Positions 51,997 to 63,233 of a stretch of 64,000 nt of DNA are shown here, piece after piece (the first letter of the stretch is position 1; each line of letters opens with the position of its first letter). Below the pieces are notes generated by a model. That model ran no database searches, was not told where the DNA came from, and saw nothing but the letters and a program-made list of their open reading frames with translations. This DNA comes from HGM04593 sp045660825 (lineage in GTDB: Bacteria; Bacteroidota; Bacteroidia; Bacteroidales; Bacteroidaceae). A program made the translations under genes and the position numbers. The stretch spans positions 5,285 to 69,284 of the forward strand of contig JAZREN010000067.1 in assembly GCA_045660825.1 (NCBI GenBank), in the 5' to 3' direction.

Positions 51997-53772
51997 ATGA
52001 AAGAATTTTTTAAAACTACGTTTGCCTGTGTGCTGGCGATGGTAGTAGCAGGAATTATTTTCTTTATTGTGGGAATAGGTATTGTTGTCGGTATTGTCAC
52101 ATCATCTGATGACAAAGGTGAGATTGAAAAGAACTCTGTGCTTTTCCTTGACCTTAACGGAGCCATTGAGGAGCGTGCCGTGGAAAATCCTTTGGCATCA
52201 ATAATGGACGATGAGTTCAAGACCTATGGTCTCGATGAAATCATAGCAGCTATCAAAGAGGCTAAGAATAACGGAAATATAAAGGGAATATATCTGCAGG
52301 CCGGCGCTGTAGAGGGTGCATCGGGGGCTTCACTTGAGGAGATACGCGGCGAGCTTGCTTCCTTCAAGGAGAGCGGCAAGTTCATTGTTGCCTATGGCGA
52401 CCAGTATTCACAGGAACTCTATTATCTTGCCACTATTGCCGACAAGGTAATCCTTAATCCTCAGGGAAGCATCTCATGGCATGGTCTTGCGTCAACCCCA
52501 ATATTCTACAAGGATTTGCTTGAGAAGGTAGGCGTTGAGATGCAGGTATTCAAGGTGGGTACCTACAAGTCGGCAGTCGAGCCGTTCATAGCAACAGAGA
52601 TGAGCGATGCAAACCGCGAACAGATCTCTGAACTGTTGGCTTCTACTTGGGACGAGCTGCTCACAGCAGTGTCGGCATCGCGCAATGTACCAAAGGAGAC
52701 ACTCAATGAATATGCCGACAGGTTCATGGATTTTTGCCCAGCACAGGAGTATGTGGAGTGCGGCATGGCCGATACCTTGCTATACAAGGATGGTGTGTTG
52801 GATTATCTCAAGAGTCTTACAGGTGTTGCAGCAGACGATGAACTGAACCTTGTTACTATGGAGGTCATGAGAAACCGGTTGAAGGAAAACAGCATGCTTG
52901 AGGAAGCTGCCGGCAAGAGCAAGATTGCCGTATATTATGCATTCGGCGAGATTGACGGTTCTACATCATCTCTTGAAGAGGGTATAAACTCAAAAAAGGT
53001 TATCAAGGAACTGCGTGAATTGCGTGAGGACGATGATGTGAAGGCTGTTGTCCTCCGTGTGAACTCTCCGGGTGGCAGTGCCTACGGCTCTGAGCAGATA
53101 TGGCGTGAGGTTACGCTCCTGAAGGCGGCAAAGCCTGTGGTGGTATCAATGGGTGACTATGCGGCATCGGGCGGTTACTATATCTCATGTGCTGCAGACT
53201 GCATTGTCGCCAGTCCCATCACGCTCACCGGCTCAATTGGTATTTTTGGAGTAATCCCAAGCGCCGAGAAACTGTTGAAAGATAAGGTCGGTCTTGATTT
53301 CGATGTGGTGAAAACCAACCAGATGGCAGATTTCGGGAGTTTGTCACGCACTTTCACCCCCCAGGAGAGAGTTGTCCTGCAGAACTACGTCAATAACGGA
53401 TATGCACTGTTCCTGAAACGCTGTGCCGACGGACGCGGTGTTACTGTCGAAGAGATAGCAAAGATTGCCGAAGGCCGTGTATGGACCGGCAGCAAAGCCA
53501 AGGAGATTGGATTGGTTGATGAACTTGGCGACCTTGACAAGGCTGTTGCAATTGCGGCGCAGAAGGCCGGGCTTGCACGTTATTGCGTGAAGGCATATCC
53601 CGAGGAGAAACCTTTTGTCGAGAAACTGATGGATACAAATAAGGAGGATTATATGGAGACTATGGCGCGTGAAACCTTCGGCGGTTATTACAATAGCATC
53701 AAGTTCATCCGCAACATCGGTAACTGCGACCGCATTCAGGCACGCCTGCCATTTGAGCTGAATATCTGGTAA
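51997..53772 (+). CDS. sppA: Signal peptide peptidase SppA, 67-kDa type
   Basis: 591 residues from the ATG at 51997; the TTG at 51988 adds three residues and is less likely. An N-terminal membrane helix (about 8-36) precedes two tandem S49 domains. The catalytic Lys191 is in GTYKSAVEPF and Ser391 in GDYAASGGYYIS, matching the SppA Ser/Lys dyad. It degrades cleaved signal peptides in the membrane. The next gene starts 26 bp after its stop. Confidence 0.95.
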   Translation: MKEFFKTTFACVLAMVVAGIIFFIVGIGIVVGIVTSSDDKGEIEKNSVLFLDLNGAIEERAVENPLASIMDDEFKTYGLDEIIAAIKEAKNNGNIKGIYLQAGAVEGASGASLEEIRGELASFKESGKFIVAYGDQYSQELYYLATIADKVILNPQGSISWHGLASTPIFYKDLLEKVGVEMQVFKVGTYKSAVEPFIATEMSDANREQISELLASTWDELLTAVSASRNVPKETLNEYADRFMDFCPAQEYVECGMADTLLYKDGVLDYLKSLTGVAADDELNLVTMEVMRNRLKENSMLEEAAGKSKIAVYYAFGEIDGSTSSLEEGINSKKVIKELRELREDDDVKAVVLRVNSPGGSAYGSEQIWREVTLLKAAKPVVVSMGDYAASGGYYISCAADCIVASPITLTGSIGIFGVIPSAEKLLKDKVGLDFDVVKTNQMADFGSLSRTFTPQERVVLQNYVNNGYALFLKRCADGRGVTVEEIAKIAEGRVWTGSKAKEIGLVDELGDLDKAVAIAAQKAGLARYCVKAYPEEKPFVEKLMDTNKEDYMETMARETFGGYYNSIKFIRNIGNCDRIQARLPFELNIW

Positions 53773-53798
53773 CCATTGTAAAATGATTTATAATTCAC

Positions 53799-54464
53799 AT
53801 GAATATGAAAAAACTTTGTTCTCTTTTTGTAGCCGCTTCCATGCTGCTTCTTGTGGGATGCGAAATCAAATATAACGGTGTGGCAGTCCAGTTGAACAAC
53901 GAGTGTACATATATCCTTGACGAGGAACTGCTTGCCTCACTTGAGTTGAGCGGTGGAGTAGATGTGGTAGTGGACACTGCCATGGCAAAGAATAAGGTAC
54001 GTGTAGTTTCAAACACCGATGACTTCAGCAAGCTTGTGGTGAAAGCCGAGAAAGGCAGGCTGGTGATTTCAAGTAAACGTGAGTTAGGGAATATTGAGTA
54101 TAAGGCCTATGTTCCTGCTTGCGCTTACAGTGCAGTGGCTGTTGCAGGCGGCTGTGATTTGGAGTGGAATGGTTGCGATGTCGATAAATTGGCTGTAACA
54201 GTGTCCGGTGGTGCCGACTGCGAAATCAAAGGCCGTTGCAATGTTCTTGCCGTTGCTGTATCGGGTGGCGCTGATGTTGATTTTGATGAATTGGTTGCCG
54301 GCGATGTGTCTGTGGTTGCATCAGGTGGCGCCGATGCAGAATTGTACGCAATGAGGACAATCTCGGTCGTCGCTTCAGGCGGTGCCGATGTCTACATTTC
54401 TGGAACACCACAAATCTCGGATTGGAGTGTGTCAGGTGGTGCTGATGTCCACATAAACAAGTAA
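53799..54464 (+). CDS. DUF2807 (head GIN domain) lipoprotein
   Basis: 221 residues. The signal ends ASMLLLVGC, a lipobox. The rest is a right-handed beta-helix-like DUF2807 domain with four SGGAD turns: TVSGGADCEIKG, AVSGGADVDFDE, VASGGADAELYA, VASGGADVYISG, and a final SGGADVHINK. These proteins are proposed autotransporter-adhesin heads, but their role is unproven. The ATG at 53805 (MKKLCSLF) is an equally good start. Close to sppA and to the methyltransferase gene (5 bp), so probably one transcript. Confidence 0.88.
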   Translation: MNMKKLCSLFVAASMLLLVGCEIKYNGVAVQLNNECTYILDEELLASLELSGGVDVVVDTAMAKNKVRVVSNTDDFSKLVVKAEKGRLVISSKRELGNIEYKAYVPACAYSAVAVAGGCDLEWNGCDVDKLAVTVSGGADCEIKGRCNVLAVAVSGGADVDFDELVAGDVSVVASGGADAELYAMRTISVVASGGADVYISGTPQISDWSVSGGADVHINK

Positions 54465-54469
54465 GACTC

Positions 54470-55147
54470 ATGAAAGCAAATATAAAACTTATGGCATCTG
54501 CAGGCGTCAAGCTCCTTATGGGGCTTGTGCTTGTGGGGCTGTTGATTTTTCTTCCGGCAGGGACAATGCACTTTTTCAACGGTTGGCTTCTTGTAGCAGT
54601 GCTTTTTGTACCTATGCTCATTGCCGGTGTGGTGATGGCATTGCGCTCGCCCCAGCTCCTGAAGAAAAGGCTCAATACCAATGAAAAGGAGAGTGAACAG
54701 AAGAGTGTTGTTGCAATGAGTGGCATTCTGTTTGTGACAACATTTGTTGTTGCCGGCCTCAATTACAGATATGGTTGGGTGGTGATGCCCTCCTGGACGG
54801 TGTGGAGTGCGGTAGTGTTGTTCCTGCTCTCCTATGCCATGTATGCCGAGGTTATGCGTGAGAACGCATACCTCTCTCGTACCATTGAGGTACAAGAGGG
54901 ACAAAAGGTGATTGACACCGGGCTTTATGGCATTGTGCGCCACCCGATGTATTCGGCTACAATACTGCTGTTCCTCTCAATGCCGCTTGTGCTTGGCTCA
55001 TTACCGTCATTTGTGATAATGTTGGTATATATCCCCTTGATTGTCAAAAGGATAAAGAATGAAGAAAAGGTGCTTCTCGCGGGGCTCGATGGTTATGAAG
55101 CATATTGCGGCAAGGTGAAATACCGCCTCTTGCCTTTCGTGTGGTGA
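54470..55147 (+). CDS. Isoprenylcysteine methyltransferase-like membrane protein
   Basis: 225 residues with about five membrane helices and a C-terminal ICMT/PEMT-type motif: GLYGIVRHPMYSATILLFL, then IPLIVKRIKNEEKVLL and YEAYCGKVKYRLLPFVW. This region binds S-adenosylmethionine in the ICMT family. Bacterial members methylate lipids or small molecules; the substrate is unknown. Convergent with the barrel gene that ends 10 bp downstream. Confidence 0.88.
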   Translation: MKANIKLMASAGVKLLMGLVLVGLLIFLPAGTMHFFNGWLLVAVLFVPMLIAGVVMALRSPQLLKKRLNTNEKESEQKSVVAMSGILFVTTFVVAGLNYRYGWVVMPSWTVWSAVVLFLLSYAMYAEVMRENAYLSRTIEVQEGQKVIDTGLYGIVRHPMYSATILLFLSMPLVLGSLPSFVIMLVYIPLIVKRIKNEEKVLLAGLDGYEAYCGKVKYRLLPFVW

Positions 55148-55157
55148 TTCTTGTCTA

Positions 55158-55685
55158 TCAGAAATAGTAGTGGAACCCTATTGCCGGAGAATAAAGAACA
55201 CTGAAGTTGATGTTGTTTGTCTTGTCGACAAGGCTGTAGCTGAGGTTTACAAGACAAGTCGAGATACCTAAATTCTCCGTGGGTCTGTATTCAAATGAAG
55301 CCAATTCCAACGACAGTGTAAAAATGCCGGCTTCATAACCCGAGTATACTCCAAGGCCACCTCCAATGTTGATGTGTGGTGTGTAGTACAGCTTGTCAAT
55401 GATGGGGTGGTAGTATACAATGTTGGGGGTCAAGGCAACGACATGCGCATTTGAGGATACTTCATAGCCTATTCCACAACCGACCTTGACTCTGTCCGAG
55501 ATAAAATAACCGAACTCGGGAGCTATGCTCAGATAGCTGCCGGTGCTTGTGTATCCATTTGAACCCGATGTTGAAATGGCAAGCTTGAGGTTACCGCCGA
55601 CACACATGTCGCCTTTCTTCTGTGCACTTGATGTTGACAGGAGCAATGTAGTCATTGCTACAAGAAGAATGATTGTCTTTTTCAT
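55158..55685 (-). CDS. Small outer-membrane beta-barrel protein
   Basis: 175 residues with a signal peptide (MKKTIILLVAMTTLLLSTSS, cleavage near AQ). Amphipathic strands alternate to the last residues IGFHYYF, ending in an aromatic as outer-membrane barrels do; an eight-strand OmpW/Ail-like barrel is plausible. Last gene of the leftward metA-thioesterase-CotH operon, 10 bp after the CotH gene. Function unknown. Confidence 0.82.
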   Translation of the reverse strand: MKKTIILLVAMTTLLLSTSSAQKKGDMCVGGNLKLAISTSGSNGYTSTGSYLSIAPEFGYFISDRVKVGCGIGYEVSSNAHVVALTPNIVYYHPIIDKLYYTPHINIGGGLGVYSGYEAGIFTLSLELASFEYRPTENLGISTCLVNLSYSLVDKTNNINFSVLYSPAIGFHYYF

Positions 55686-55695
55686 AGTAATAGAT

Positions 55696-57204
55696 TCAAT
55701 ATTTGCGTTTTATAAATACTTTTTTCCCATTGATGATGTAAAAGCCCTGCTGTAGGTTGCTGCTGTCAGTGACGCGTTCTCCATAAACCGTGTATATGCC
55801 TTTGCGGTAGCTGTTGCTGTTCTCCGTGTCATCATCTATAAGGTCGCTTATTTCATATACGGTAAGGTTACTGACAATGTGGTCATGTCTTTTCTTTATC
55901 CATTGCTGCATTTGGGGAACAAGAGCGGCGTAATCGGTATTGTCACCCCATTTCTGTGCATTGTGCATGTATGACTCCTTGACGAATCCGTAATAGTCGG
56001 CAATATACTCCACTATCTCCTCAATGCAATTGTTTTCTACGAACTCGCACCACACCTTGTAGTAGTGTCTTTGGAACTCCTTGTTCTCAATGAGCGCTGT
56101 AAAGAATTTGCAGCCCGGGTAGATGCCACCAACAATACAGTTCTTCTCTGTCACATCGGTGAAATACTCATTTCCTGCATACCCAAAGGCATAGTCGAAA
56201 TCCCAAACCGGACCCAGAACGAATTTTGAAGCGTCTGAGGTTATGTCGGCCTTCCACAGGAATGTACTCTTGGGGCTGAGTATCTCTCTGTTGAAGACAA
56301 GTTCATTTACCAGTACATAACGTGCAGCGGCATCAAGGTCAAGAACTTTGTCTAGGTCGCCGTTGTTGCATACAATGCTGTCGAGCTTGTTGAACTGTTC
56401 TTTAATGACATTGAAAATGACATTCTTTGCGTTGTAGTTTGAAATTACGGTTGCTGTCAGCGATGAGTTGGGCATGCTTTGCGCGGGAATGCTGTTGCGG
56501 CAGTTATCATTCAGGAACGATTGCAATAACGATGAACTCACTGCGCCATTCTCGAACTCCTGCAGGTCGGGGTCCTTGATGTTTACTGGCAGGTTACCGT
56601 GCGCCGAACGGAACCTGAAATCCTCGTCGTAATAACTGTCGAGCTCCAGCATGTAGGCGAGTTCTTCGTCAATGTCCACACTATTGTTGCCAAGGCCTAT
56701 TTTCTCTGTGAATATATAACTGCCCCGGTATTCTCCGTTGATGTACAGTTCAACCGGTATCGTGTGGTTGGTGTAGGGTGCATTGACAAGTTGCCCAACC
56801 TTCATTGCAATGGCATTGACCATGAGCGAACCGTGTTGCGGGTTGGCGAGCAGCACCCAACTCTTGCCCTTTTTCAGTCCAAAGAGCTTTACCTTCTCGG
56901 GGAACTTCAGCCTGTACGATTTCTTCTTGTAGTTCCAGGAGTTGTTGCCACGTCCCTTGATCTGCACGGTGTGTGTGAAATCATTGTATATGCCGTAGCC
57001 TGTTATCCTGAACTCGGCATTCATGTAATAGTTGCGGCTTACAACCGTGTGCCCCTCTTCAATGTCAATGTCTATGCGTGGCACTCTGCCGCCATCGGCC
57101 TTAGCTTGCAATGTCCCCAACAGAAAGGCGAATACAAGTATTGGGTATATCTGTTTTACCAAATATACCCAAGCTGTCTGTAGGTGGTGGAATGCACGTT
57201 GCAT
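55696..57204 (-). CDS. CotH-kinase family surface protein
   Basis: 502 residues. A hydrophobic N-terminal signal (about 18-35, IYPILVFAFLLGTLQAKA) is followed directly by a CotH domain: GRGNNSWNYKKKSYRLKF, KKGKSWVLLANPQHGSLM, PVELYINGEYRGSYIFTEK, GPVWDFDYAFG. It is closely similar to the CotH domain of the partial protein at the window start, and lacks the F5/8 and dockerin-like parts. It ends with a tag like the other surface proteins here (GFYIINGKKVFIKRK). 7 bp after the thioesterase gene. Kinase or adhesion role is inferred from the family. Confidence 0.9.
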   Translation of the reverse strand: MQRAFHHLQTAWVYLVKQIYPILVFAFLLGTLQAKADGGRVPRIDIDIEEGHTVVSRNYYMNAEFRITGYGIYNDFTHTVQIKGRGNNSWNYKKKSYRLKFPEKVKLFGLKKGKSWVLLANPQHGSLMVNAIAMKVGQLVNAPYTNHTIPVELYINGEYRGSYIFTEKIGLGNNSVDIDEELAYMLELDSYYDEDFRFRSAHGNLPVNIKDPDLQEFENGAVSSSLLQSFLNDNCRNSIPAQSMPNSSLTATVISNYNAKNVIFNVIKEQFNKLDSIVCNNGDLDKVLDLDAAARYVLVNELVFNREILSPKSTFLWKADITSDASKFVLGPVWDFDYAFGYAGNEYFTDVTEKNCIVGGIYPGCKFFTALIENKEFQRHYYKVWCEFVENNCIEEIVEYIADYYGFVKESYMHNAQKWGDNTDYAALVPQMQQWIKKRHDHIVSNLTVYEISDLIDDDTENSNSYRKGIYTVYGERVTDSSNLQQGFYIINGKKVFIKRKY

Positions 57205-57211
57205 TGAAATA

Positions 57212-57943
57212 TCAGAACACCAGTTTCACGGCAAAGTTCTGCTTGTCGGCAACCTTGCCTGTGATGTAGTATACAACACCCTCTTCGCTCTCCTGTCGCA
57301 CTCGTGAAATCATCACGGTATCGCCGGGCATAACCTCGGCATCGTAGTTGATGAGCAGCTCCTTCAATGGGCGTTCCTTGATGTCCTCGGGTTTTATTGC
57401 GTCAATGGCCCATACAACATATTTCACGTTGTTCACGTGTCCGTTTGTGTCAATCTCGGACCATGTGACAGGGTGTTTCCTAACAAGTTCGGGCTCAATG
57501 TCAACAGGCACGACAACCTTGTCGGCCGGTGTCTCAATGGCGTGCATTGGTGTGTCGCAGAGCGCGGGGTCGTTGTTGCGTACAAGGCGGCGTGTGTTGA
57601 GGTCAATGATGAGCCACGATGTTGTGGCAAGCGCCAATGTGTTGTCCTCCTTGTCGCTGAGGATGAAGTCACGTAGGTAGAAAAGCCTTGCCACACCCTT
57701 GTGCCATGTCTTGAGGTTTACCTCCTGACGCCATTTGGGGGTGTCGATGAACTTTACATGTATGCGGGACAGCACCCATGCTATGTTGCTGTCAATCATC
57801 TCGTCATATCCGAAACCCAATGCCGATGCATTGGTGTTGGCTGCTTCCTGCATGAGGTCGAGCAATGCGGTAGGGCGCATGTTCTGGTTGGCATCGGCCT
57901 CGTAGCATGTGATGATGTGGTCCTGTGAAAGAATCTTGCTCAT
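57212..57943 (-). CDS. Acyl-ACP thioesterase
   Basis: 243 residues with two hotdog folds. The N-terminal one carries NMRPTALLDLMQEAANTNAS and the second the catalytic-type WSEIDTNGHVNNVKYVVWAI. It hydrolyses acyl-ACP to free fatty acids, as in the FatA/B-like bacterial family, cytosolic. Short spacing to metA (12 bp) and CotH (7 bp) indicates an operon. Confidence 0.92.
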   Translation of the reverse strand: MSKILSQDHIITCYEADANQNMRPTALLDLMQEAANTNASALGFGYDEMIDSNIAWVLSRIHVKFIDTPKWRQEVNLKTWHKGVARLFYLRDFILSDKEDNTLALATTSWLIIDLNTRRLVRNNDPALCDTPMHAIETPADKVVVPVDIEPELVRKHPVTWSEIDTNGHVNNVKYVVWAIDAIKPEDIKERPLKELLINYDAEVMPGDTVMISRVRQESEEGVVYYITGKVADKQNFAVKLVF

Positions 57944-57955
57944 TTTTATTTTTAT

Positions 57956-58831
57956 TTATTTACAATAATATTTCAACCAGTTGCCGAACAGGAGCCTTGC
58001 TGTTGCCTGCCAGCGGTTCACAGGCTCATTGTCGGGGTTGTTGTCGCGGTAGTAGTTGAGCGGCAGCTCAATGGGCAGTCCCTTTGCCACATCGCGCTTG
58101 TACTCGCCGTCGAGGGTGTTGAGTGCATACTCCGAGTGCCCTGTGATGAAGAAGTCGCGTGTGCCCTTCTCCTGCATTATGTACACTCCCGAAATCTCCG
58201 ACTCCGAGAGCAACTCTATGCGCTCTTCGGCAACAATGTCCTCGCGCCACAGTTCGGTGTGGCGGCTGTGAGGTACATATATTGTAGCGTCAAAACCATT
58301 GAACAGCGGTAGCTCGGGCCTTGCAATGGAGTGGGGGAATATGCCGAACATCTTCTTTGGCAACAGGTGTTTCTGTATGCCGAACTTCTGGTATAAGCCG
58401 GCCTGTGCCGCCCAGCATATGTAAAGGGTAGAGGTGACGTGCTTCTTTGCCCAATTGAAGATACTGCATAGCTCGGGCCAGTATGTGACCTCCTCATACT
58501 CTATCTTTTCAATAGGCGCGCCGGTGATTATGAGACCATCGAAATGTGTGTCGCGCACCTGGCTGAATGCCGTGTAGTAGCGTGCCATGTGCTCGGGGCT
58601 TGCATGCTTGGGTGTATGGGTGTCGAGCTTGAGCAGTGTCAGTTCAATCTCCCTGTCGCTCGAGGCAAGCAGGCGTATGAAATCGGCCTCGGTGGTCTCC
58701 TTCATGGGCATTATGTTGAGCAGTGCTATGCGAAGGGTCTCCGCGGTAGATTCCTTTAGAATCTCTACCGCGTTACCCTCGTCAATCACTGCCTGCAATG
58801 CAGGTAAACCTGCGGGAACTTTCAGTGGCAT
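57956..58831 (-). CDS. metA: Homoserine O-acyltransferase (MetA)
   Basis: 291 residues from the ATG at 58831 (MPLKVPAGLPALQAVIDEGN); the longer frame to 58918 runs through a dispersed repeat. It transfers succinyl or acetyl to homoserine in methionine synthesis. Motifs: LLNIMPMKETTEADFIRLL, the catalytic Cys in YICWAAQAGLY, the His in ARPELPLFNG...VPHSRHTE, and GHSEYALNTL. Which acyl donor is used cannot be told with certainty. First gene of the operon. Confidence 0.93.
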   Translation of the reverse strand: MPLKVPAGLPALQAVIDEGNAVEILKESTAETLRIALLNIMPMKETTEADFIRLLASSDREIELTLLKLDTHTPKHASPEHMARYYTAFSQVRDTHFDGLIITGAPIEKIEYEEVTYWPELCSIFNWAKKHVTSTLYICWAAQAGLYQKFGIQKHLLPKKMFGIFPHSIARPELPLFNGFDATIYVPHSRHTELWREDIVAEERIELLSESEISGVYIMQEKGTRDFFITGHSEYALNTLDGEYKRDVAKGLPIELPLNYYRDNNPDNEPVNRWQATARLLFGNWLKYYCK

Positions 58832-59024
58832 AATTAAAGTTAAAGCTGAAAACTTGTGCAAGCGAGCAAAACATAAAGCTTGCTTTGATGTTTTACTGTG
58901 AGCGTAGCCAAGTTTCAATCACACGTAGTGTGGTTAAAGGTGAAAACTTACTTTCTTTAGCAGAAAGGAAATATTGCTCCCCTGTTTTAGGGGAGCTGTC
59001 GCATAGCGACTGAGGGGTTGGAGA
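58832..59024. repeat. Dispersed repeat and hairpin upstream of metA
   Basis: 58903-58945 is the partner of 14243-14283 (GTAGCC...TTCAA...CACACGTAGTGTGGT). 58976-58996 is a hairpin GCTCCCC/GGGGAGC with a 7-base loop, then GTCGCATAGCGAC. It separates the M13 gene end from metA; termination of the M13 transcript is possible. No riboswitch is recognised. Confidence 0.6.
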
Positions 59025-61049
59025 TTACCAGATGTTCAAACGCTCTTCCTGCGGCACGAACATTGGGCTCTCCTCGGTGATTCCGAATGCCTCGTACCAT
59101 GCATCGATGTGGGGGAGTGTGCCGTTTACTCTCCAGCGAGAGAGTGAGTGAACGTCGCTCTTTGTGAGGTTGCGTATCTCCTCGTCACGTACGTGGCCTG
59201 CCCACACACCTGAGTATGAGATGAAGAAACGCTGCTCGGCTGTCAGGCCGTCAACTACCGGTAATGGGTTCTCCTTTGTTGCATTGCGGAATGCCTGCAA
59301 TGAAATCATGATACCGCCGTGGTCGGCAATGTTCTCGCCCAATGTGAGCTTGCCGTTTGCGTTAAGGCCAGGGAGAACCTCAATCTTGTCAAAGAAATCA
59401 ACAATAACCTGTGTGCGTTCGTTGAACTTGGCTGCGTCCTCCTCGGTCCACCAGTTTGCGAAGTTACCGTCCTTGTCGAACTGGCGGCCCTGGTCGTCGA
59501 AACCGTGGGTCATCTCGTGGCCGATTACAACGCCGATAGCACCATAGTTGAATGCGTCGTCCTCCTCCATGTCAAAGAATGGATACTGAAGGATACCTGC
59601 AGGGAAGCATATTTCGTTTGTAGTAGGGTTGTAGTATGCATTCACAGTCTGTGGTGTCATGTGCCACTCCTCGCGGTCAACGGGCTTGCCCCATTTCTCG
59701 TCAACATGCTTCTTCCAACCGAACTCCGACATGTTGCGGCAGTTCTCGGCATAGCTGAGCGCAGGGTCAATGGTGAGTGCGCTGTAGTCGTCCCACTTGT
59801 CCGGGTAACCTATCTTCACAGTGAAGGTGTTGGGCTTCTCGTGAGCTGCCTTCTTTGTAACGTCGCTCATCCACTCCTGTGCGTCGATGCGCTCGCCAAG
59901 AGCAAGCTGCAGGTTCTTCACAAGCTCTGTCATGCGCACCTTTGCTGCGGGTGGGAAGTGCTTTGCAACATACAGCTCGCCGATGATGTCGCCCAGTGCG
60001 CCGTCAACAGTGCTCACAGCGCGTTTCCAACGTGGCTGCTGCACCTTCTTGCCACTCAACACTGTGCCATAGAATGCAAATGTCTCCTCTTCGATGGCGT
60101 CGCTCAGCTCGTTTGCTGTAGAGCGGATGATGCGCCACTCAAGATAAGCCTTGATGTCGTTGAGCGGTGTGTCGTTGATGATAGCCTCAACCTCCTTGAT
60201 TGCTGCGGGGTGTGCAAGGTTCAACACCTCAATGCCGTCAATGCCAAGGATGCTGTAGTATGTGTCCCAGTCAATGCCGGGGATTGTCTTCTTCAACTCG
60301 TCATATGACATCTTGTGGTAGCTGTTCATAGGGTCGCGGCGCTCTACACGGCTCAGGTGCTTTGCTGCAAGGCGTGTCTCAATTGCCATCACAGCCTCCA
60401 TCTTTGCAGTTGCCTCCTGCTCGCTGTTGCCGAAGAGTTTGAACATATTCACTACATACTCGCGGAACTTGGTGCGTATGTTTGCTGCAACCTCGCTATC
60501 CTCGCTGTAGTACTCCTTCTCCGAGAGTGAGAGGCCACCCTGGTAGATGCCAAGCTGGTTGCTGTTGCTGTCCATGATGTCGGTGCCGATACCTGTGCCG
60601 AAGAAGTTGCCCAGGCCTACACGGTAGTTCTGCGCAATCAATGGAATGATTTCGCTCTTCTCCTTCATTGCTGCAACTGCGTCAATGTATGGCTTTACAG
60701 GTGCAATGCCCTCGCTGTTGCGGCGTGTGCTGTCCATCACAAGTTTATATAGGTCGCCCACCTTCTGTGCGTTGCTGCCCGGCTCGCTCTCCTTGGCTGC
60801 CTGCTCAAGTACAAGGTCCTTGAGCTGCTCGCGGTTCTTCTCGCGCAATGCGTCGAACTGTCCGTAACGTGCATACTCGTCGGTGATTGGGTTAGCATTC
60901 TGCCAACCGCCTGTCGCATACTGGAAAAAGTCCTCGCCGGCCTTGTAGGTGGTGTCAAGGTTCTCTGTCAGTTTAGTCTTCATAGTCTCTTTTGTTTCGC
61001 AGCCTGCATCTCCAAGTGCAATGGCTGTCAGGATAAGTAATTTCTTCAT
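59025..61049 (-). CDS. M13 family zinc endopeptidase lipoprotein (PepO-like)
   Basis: 674 residues. MKKLLILTAIALGDAGCE is a lipoprotein-type signal, although the lipobox GDAGC is weak. A large N-terminal helical part precedes the gluzincin core: VIGHEMTHGFDDQGRQF (His511, Glu512, His515), then ENIADHGG with the third zinc ligand Glu, and the C-terminal VNGTLPHIDAW(Y). Neprilysin-type enzymes cut short peptides outside the cytoplasm. Overlap-distance of 2 bp with the ABC-F gene indicates co-transcription. Confidence 0.94.
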   Translation of the reverse strand: MKKLLILTAIALGDAGCETKETMKTKLTENLDTTYKAGEDFFQYATGGWQNANPITDEYARYGQFDALREKNREQLKDLVLEQAAKESEPGSNAQKVGDLYKLVMDSTRRNSEGIAPVKPYIDAVAAMKEKSEIIPLIAQNYRVGLGNFFGTGIGTDIMDSNSNQLGIYQGGLSLSEKEYYSEDSEVAANIRTKFREYVVNMFKLFGNSEQEATAKMEAVMAIETRLAAKHLSRVERRDPMNSYHKMSYDELKKTIPGIDWDTYYSILGIDGIEVLNLAHPAAIKEVEAIINDTPLNDIKAYLEWRIIRSTANELSDAIEEETFAFYGTVLSGKKVQQPRWKRAVSTVDGALGDIIGELYVAKHFPPAAKVRMTELVKNLQLALGERIDAQEWMSDVTKKAAHEKPNTFTVKIGYPDKWDDYSALTIDPALSYAENCRNMSEFGWKKHVDEKWGKPVDREEWHMTPQTVNAYYNPTTNEICFPAGILQYPFFDMEEDDAFNYGAIGVVIGHEMTHGFDDQGRQFDKDGNFANWWTEEDAAKFNERTQVIVDFFDKIEVLPGLNANGKLTLGENIADHGGIMISLQAFRNATKENPLPVVDGLTAEQRFFISYSGVWAGHVRDEEIRNLTKSDVHSLSRWRVNGTLPHIDAWYEAFGITEESPMFVPQEERLNIW

Positions 61050-61051
61050 TT

Positions 61052-62983
<1,932 letters not shown>

Positions 62984-63163
62984 AACGTATATTATTTAAT
63001 AATGTGTAAAATAAGGTGCCGGTCGCACGCGTGTCACTGCTTTTTTGTGCGACCTGACGGTCGCAAAGGTACATATTTGGAGCGAAAAATACAACCCGCA
63101 TGTTTCAAGGGCTTGCTAATTTCATTTTTTTTAGAAAAATTTGTAAAAAAAATATCGAAATAG

Positions 63164-63194
63164 TTGTATGGAATATAAATTGCTTATATATTTG
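63164..63194 (+). promoter_or_regulatory. Promoter with inverted repeat before the Fur-family gene
   Basis: TTG (63164-63166), 20 bp, TATATTTG (63187-63194), perfect to consensus. Just downstream, ATTTCA-AAAA-TGAAAT (63200-63215) is an inverted repeat in the leader, a possible autoregulatory box. Upstream, 62984-63160 shows no gene. Confidence 0.75.
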
Positions 63195-63233
63195 CAATGA
63201 TTTCAAAAATGAAATTCCAAGAACAATAAAGAT

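Noticed and set aside
59319..60308. 329-codon plus-strand frame opposite the M13 peptidase
   Set aside because: Antisense shadow rich in Cys/Val/Leu with no family features.
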